Below, piece by piece: positions 62,770 to 64,000 of a stretch of DNA of 64,000 bases. The position numbers were made by a program, and so were the translations under genes. Every line of letters starts with the position of its first letter. The stretch's first letter is position 1. The notes below the pieces were generated by a model that was not told the origin of the DNA, ran no database searches, and saw nothing but the letters and a program-made list of their open reading frames with translations. The stretch is from Sclerurus mexicanus (taxonomy: Eukaryota; Chordata; Aves; Passeriformes; Furnariidae): the NCBI GenBank assembly GCA_013396755.1, contig VWZF01004008.1, positions 1,508,624 to 1,572,623 of the forward strand, read 5' to 3'.

Positions 62770-63992
62770 GTGAGTATGCTGGGGAGACACACAGAGCAGA
62801 GCCAGTGCTCCGTGTGCCCCTGACACAGCTCCAGCCCCACGGTGGCACGCTGCTCTTTCTTACTGGGTGCATGGCCAGACCCTGCCAAGTACCACCTGGC
62901 CTCTGGAATGGCTGGATCCACATGGCCCCTTCCAGCCTTACTAGTCCCTTTTGTGCCTTTGCAGGTCCAGCACCTACCGTGACCTGCGGAAGGGGGTGTA
63001 TGTGCCCTACACCCAGGGCAAGTGGGAAGGGGAACTGGGCACTGACCTGGTCACCATCCCCCACGGCCCCAACGTCACTGTCAGAGCCAACATTGCTGCC
63101 ATCACGGAGTCAGACAAATTCTTCATCAATGGCTCCAACTGGGAAGGGATCCTGGGACTGGCATATGCTGAGATTGCCCGGGTAAGTCCTGGCTGGCAGC
63201 AGCCTGGCCCTGCCAGCAGATGTGGGCACCAGCAGCCTTCAGTTGCCTCTTCCCTTGGCTCTGTTTGTCCCCTGGAGCACAGCAGTCCCAGCGAGGGATG
63301 CTCCCCTGGGCATGGAGAACCCCTGGAGAAGGGATAGCAATGACACATCTCTGTCCTGTCTCTTCTTTCTCCTCCCACCAGCCTGACGACAGCCTGGAGC
63401 CTTTCTTCGACTCCCTGGTGAAGCAGACACGGGTGCCCAACATCTTCTCTCTGCAGCTGTGCGGGACAGGCTTCTCACCCAACGAGACGGAGACCGTGGC
63501 CTCTGTGGGAGGCAGCATGGTGAGTTCTCTGCAGGCAGGAGGAGGCTGCTGGGGCTCCCACAGGGCTCTGGCAGTGTGTGGTGGCAGTGCCTTTGTGTCT
63601 CCACTATAGATCATTGGTGGCATCGACCGCTCGCTGTATGTGGGGGACATCTGGTACACCCCCATCCGCAAGGAGTGGTACTATGAGGTCATCATTGTCA
63701 AGCTGGAGGTCAACGGGCAGGACCTGAACATGGACTGCAAAGAGGTGAGGGGGCACCAGGGTACCTGCCCCAGGGGCTTGGCTGTGCCACAGCACTGCAG
63801 GCACCCGCTGTTGGTTGTTGGTTGGAGGGGTTGGGAGGGGAGTGGGGCTGGGGTCTTGCACCTCTGTCACTCCTCGTCTTCTGCCCCCAGTACAACTATG
63901 ACAAGAGCATCGTGGACAGTGGGACCACCAACCTCAGGCTGCCAAAAAAGGTGTTTGAGGCTGCGGTGAAATCCATCAAAACGGCATCTTCG
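62681..63992 (+). CDS. BACE1: BACE1, beta-site APP-cleaving aspartic protease (partial)
   Basis: Type I membrane aspartic protease of endosomes and Golgi that makes the beta-cut in APP. Five coding exons are present: 62681-62769, 62965-63181, 63382-63519, 63610-63744, 63891-63992. Together they encode about 227 residues with near-identity to the mammalian enzyme: first catalytic motif DTGSSN, flap region with YTQGKWEGELGTDLV, second catalytic motif DSGTTNLR. Three N-glycosylation sequons are visible (NVT, NGS, NET). All junctions are in phase. The signal peptide and propeptide exon is missing upstream (gap), and the C-terminal lobe, membrane helix and tail lie beyond the window. A very secure identification. 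Confidence 0.98.
62965..63181 (+). CDS. BACE1: BACE1 coding exon 3
   Basis: SSTYRDLRKGVYVPYTQGKW then VRANIAAITESDKFFINGSN and GLAYAEIAR. Phase 2 in, phase 0 out. Confidence 0.97.
63382..63519 (+). CDS. BACE1: BACE1 coding exon 4
   Basis: PDDSLEPFFDSLVKQTRVPN then FSLQLCGTGFSPNETETVAS. Phase 0 at both ends. Confidence 0.97.
63610..63744 (+). CDS. BACE1: BACE1 coding exon 5
   Basis: IIGGIDRSLYVGDIWYTPIR then YYEVIIVKLEVNGQDLNMDC. Phase 0 at both ends. Confidence 0.97.
63891..63992 (+). CDS. BACE1: BACE1 coding exon 6
   Basis: YNYDKSIVDSGTTNLRLPKK then VFEAAVKSIKTASS; second catalytic aspartate in DSGT. Donor gtcagt at 63993, 8 bp before the window ends. Confidence 0.93.
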
Positions 63993-64000
63993 GTCAGTGA

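Noticed and set aside
1..64000. tRNA, rRNA, CRISPR, operon or phage features
   Set aside because: None seen; this is vertebrate genomic DNA with spliced genes.

Overview
The window is vertebrate nuclear DNA, almost certainly from a bird. It holds three adjacent multi-exon genes in the order DSCAML1 - CEP164 - BACE1, the mirror of human 11q23.3 and the order I recall for chicken chromosome 24. Introns are short, GC content is high, and at least four fragments of the avian CR1 LINE are present. I cannot name the species.

Positions 1-18364 (+ strand): the 3' part of DSCAML1, a homophilic neuronal adhesion receptor. Twenty-two exons run from Ig domain 9 through six FN3 domains, Ig10, one transmembrane helix and the cytoplasmic tail, to a PDZ-ligand C terminus and a poly(A) signal. 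Every internal junction keeps reading frame. Two single-N joins damage the 3' end. One (16511) sits between two nearly identical 1,006-bp copies of an AT-rich intronic block. The other (17809) breaks the frame of the last exon.

Positions 20532-24914 (- strand): a small gene I cannot name, lying between the convergent DSCAML1 and CEP164. Four in-phase exons encode about 112 residues: a short hydrophobic segment, a basic/Ser-rich linker and a C-terminal IQ motif like that of PCP4. This is the best candidate for something undescribed.

Positions 27805-59000 (- strand): CEP164, the mother-centriole distal-appendage protein needed for ciliogenesis. Thirty coding exons were reconstructed, about 1,427 residues against 1,460 in human. 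They cover an N-terminal WW region, a Lys-rich tract, an acidic middle, a long coiled coil and a conserved C-terminal tail. All junctions are in phase except coding exon 3 to 4, where the best splice sites disagree.

Positions 58900-59230: a CpG-rich divergent promoter shared by CEP164 (-) and BACE1 (+). It carries two inverted CCAAT boxes, a perfect palindromic CRE and a near-perfect RFX X-box, which fits a ciliary gene.

Positions 59230-64000 (+ strand): BACE1 (beta-secretase). The first coding exon is absent, probably inside the 347-N gap. The next five coding exons are intact and carry both catalytic aspartate motifs; the gene continues past the window.
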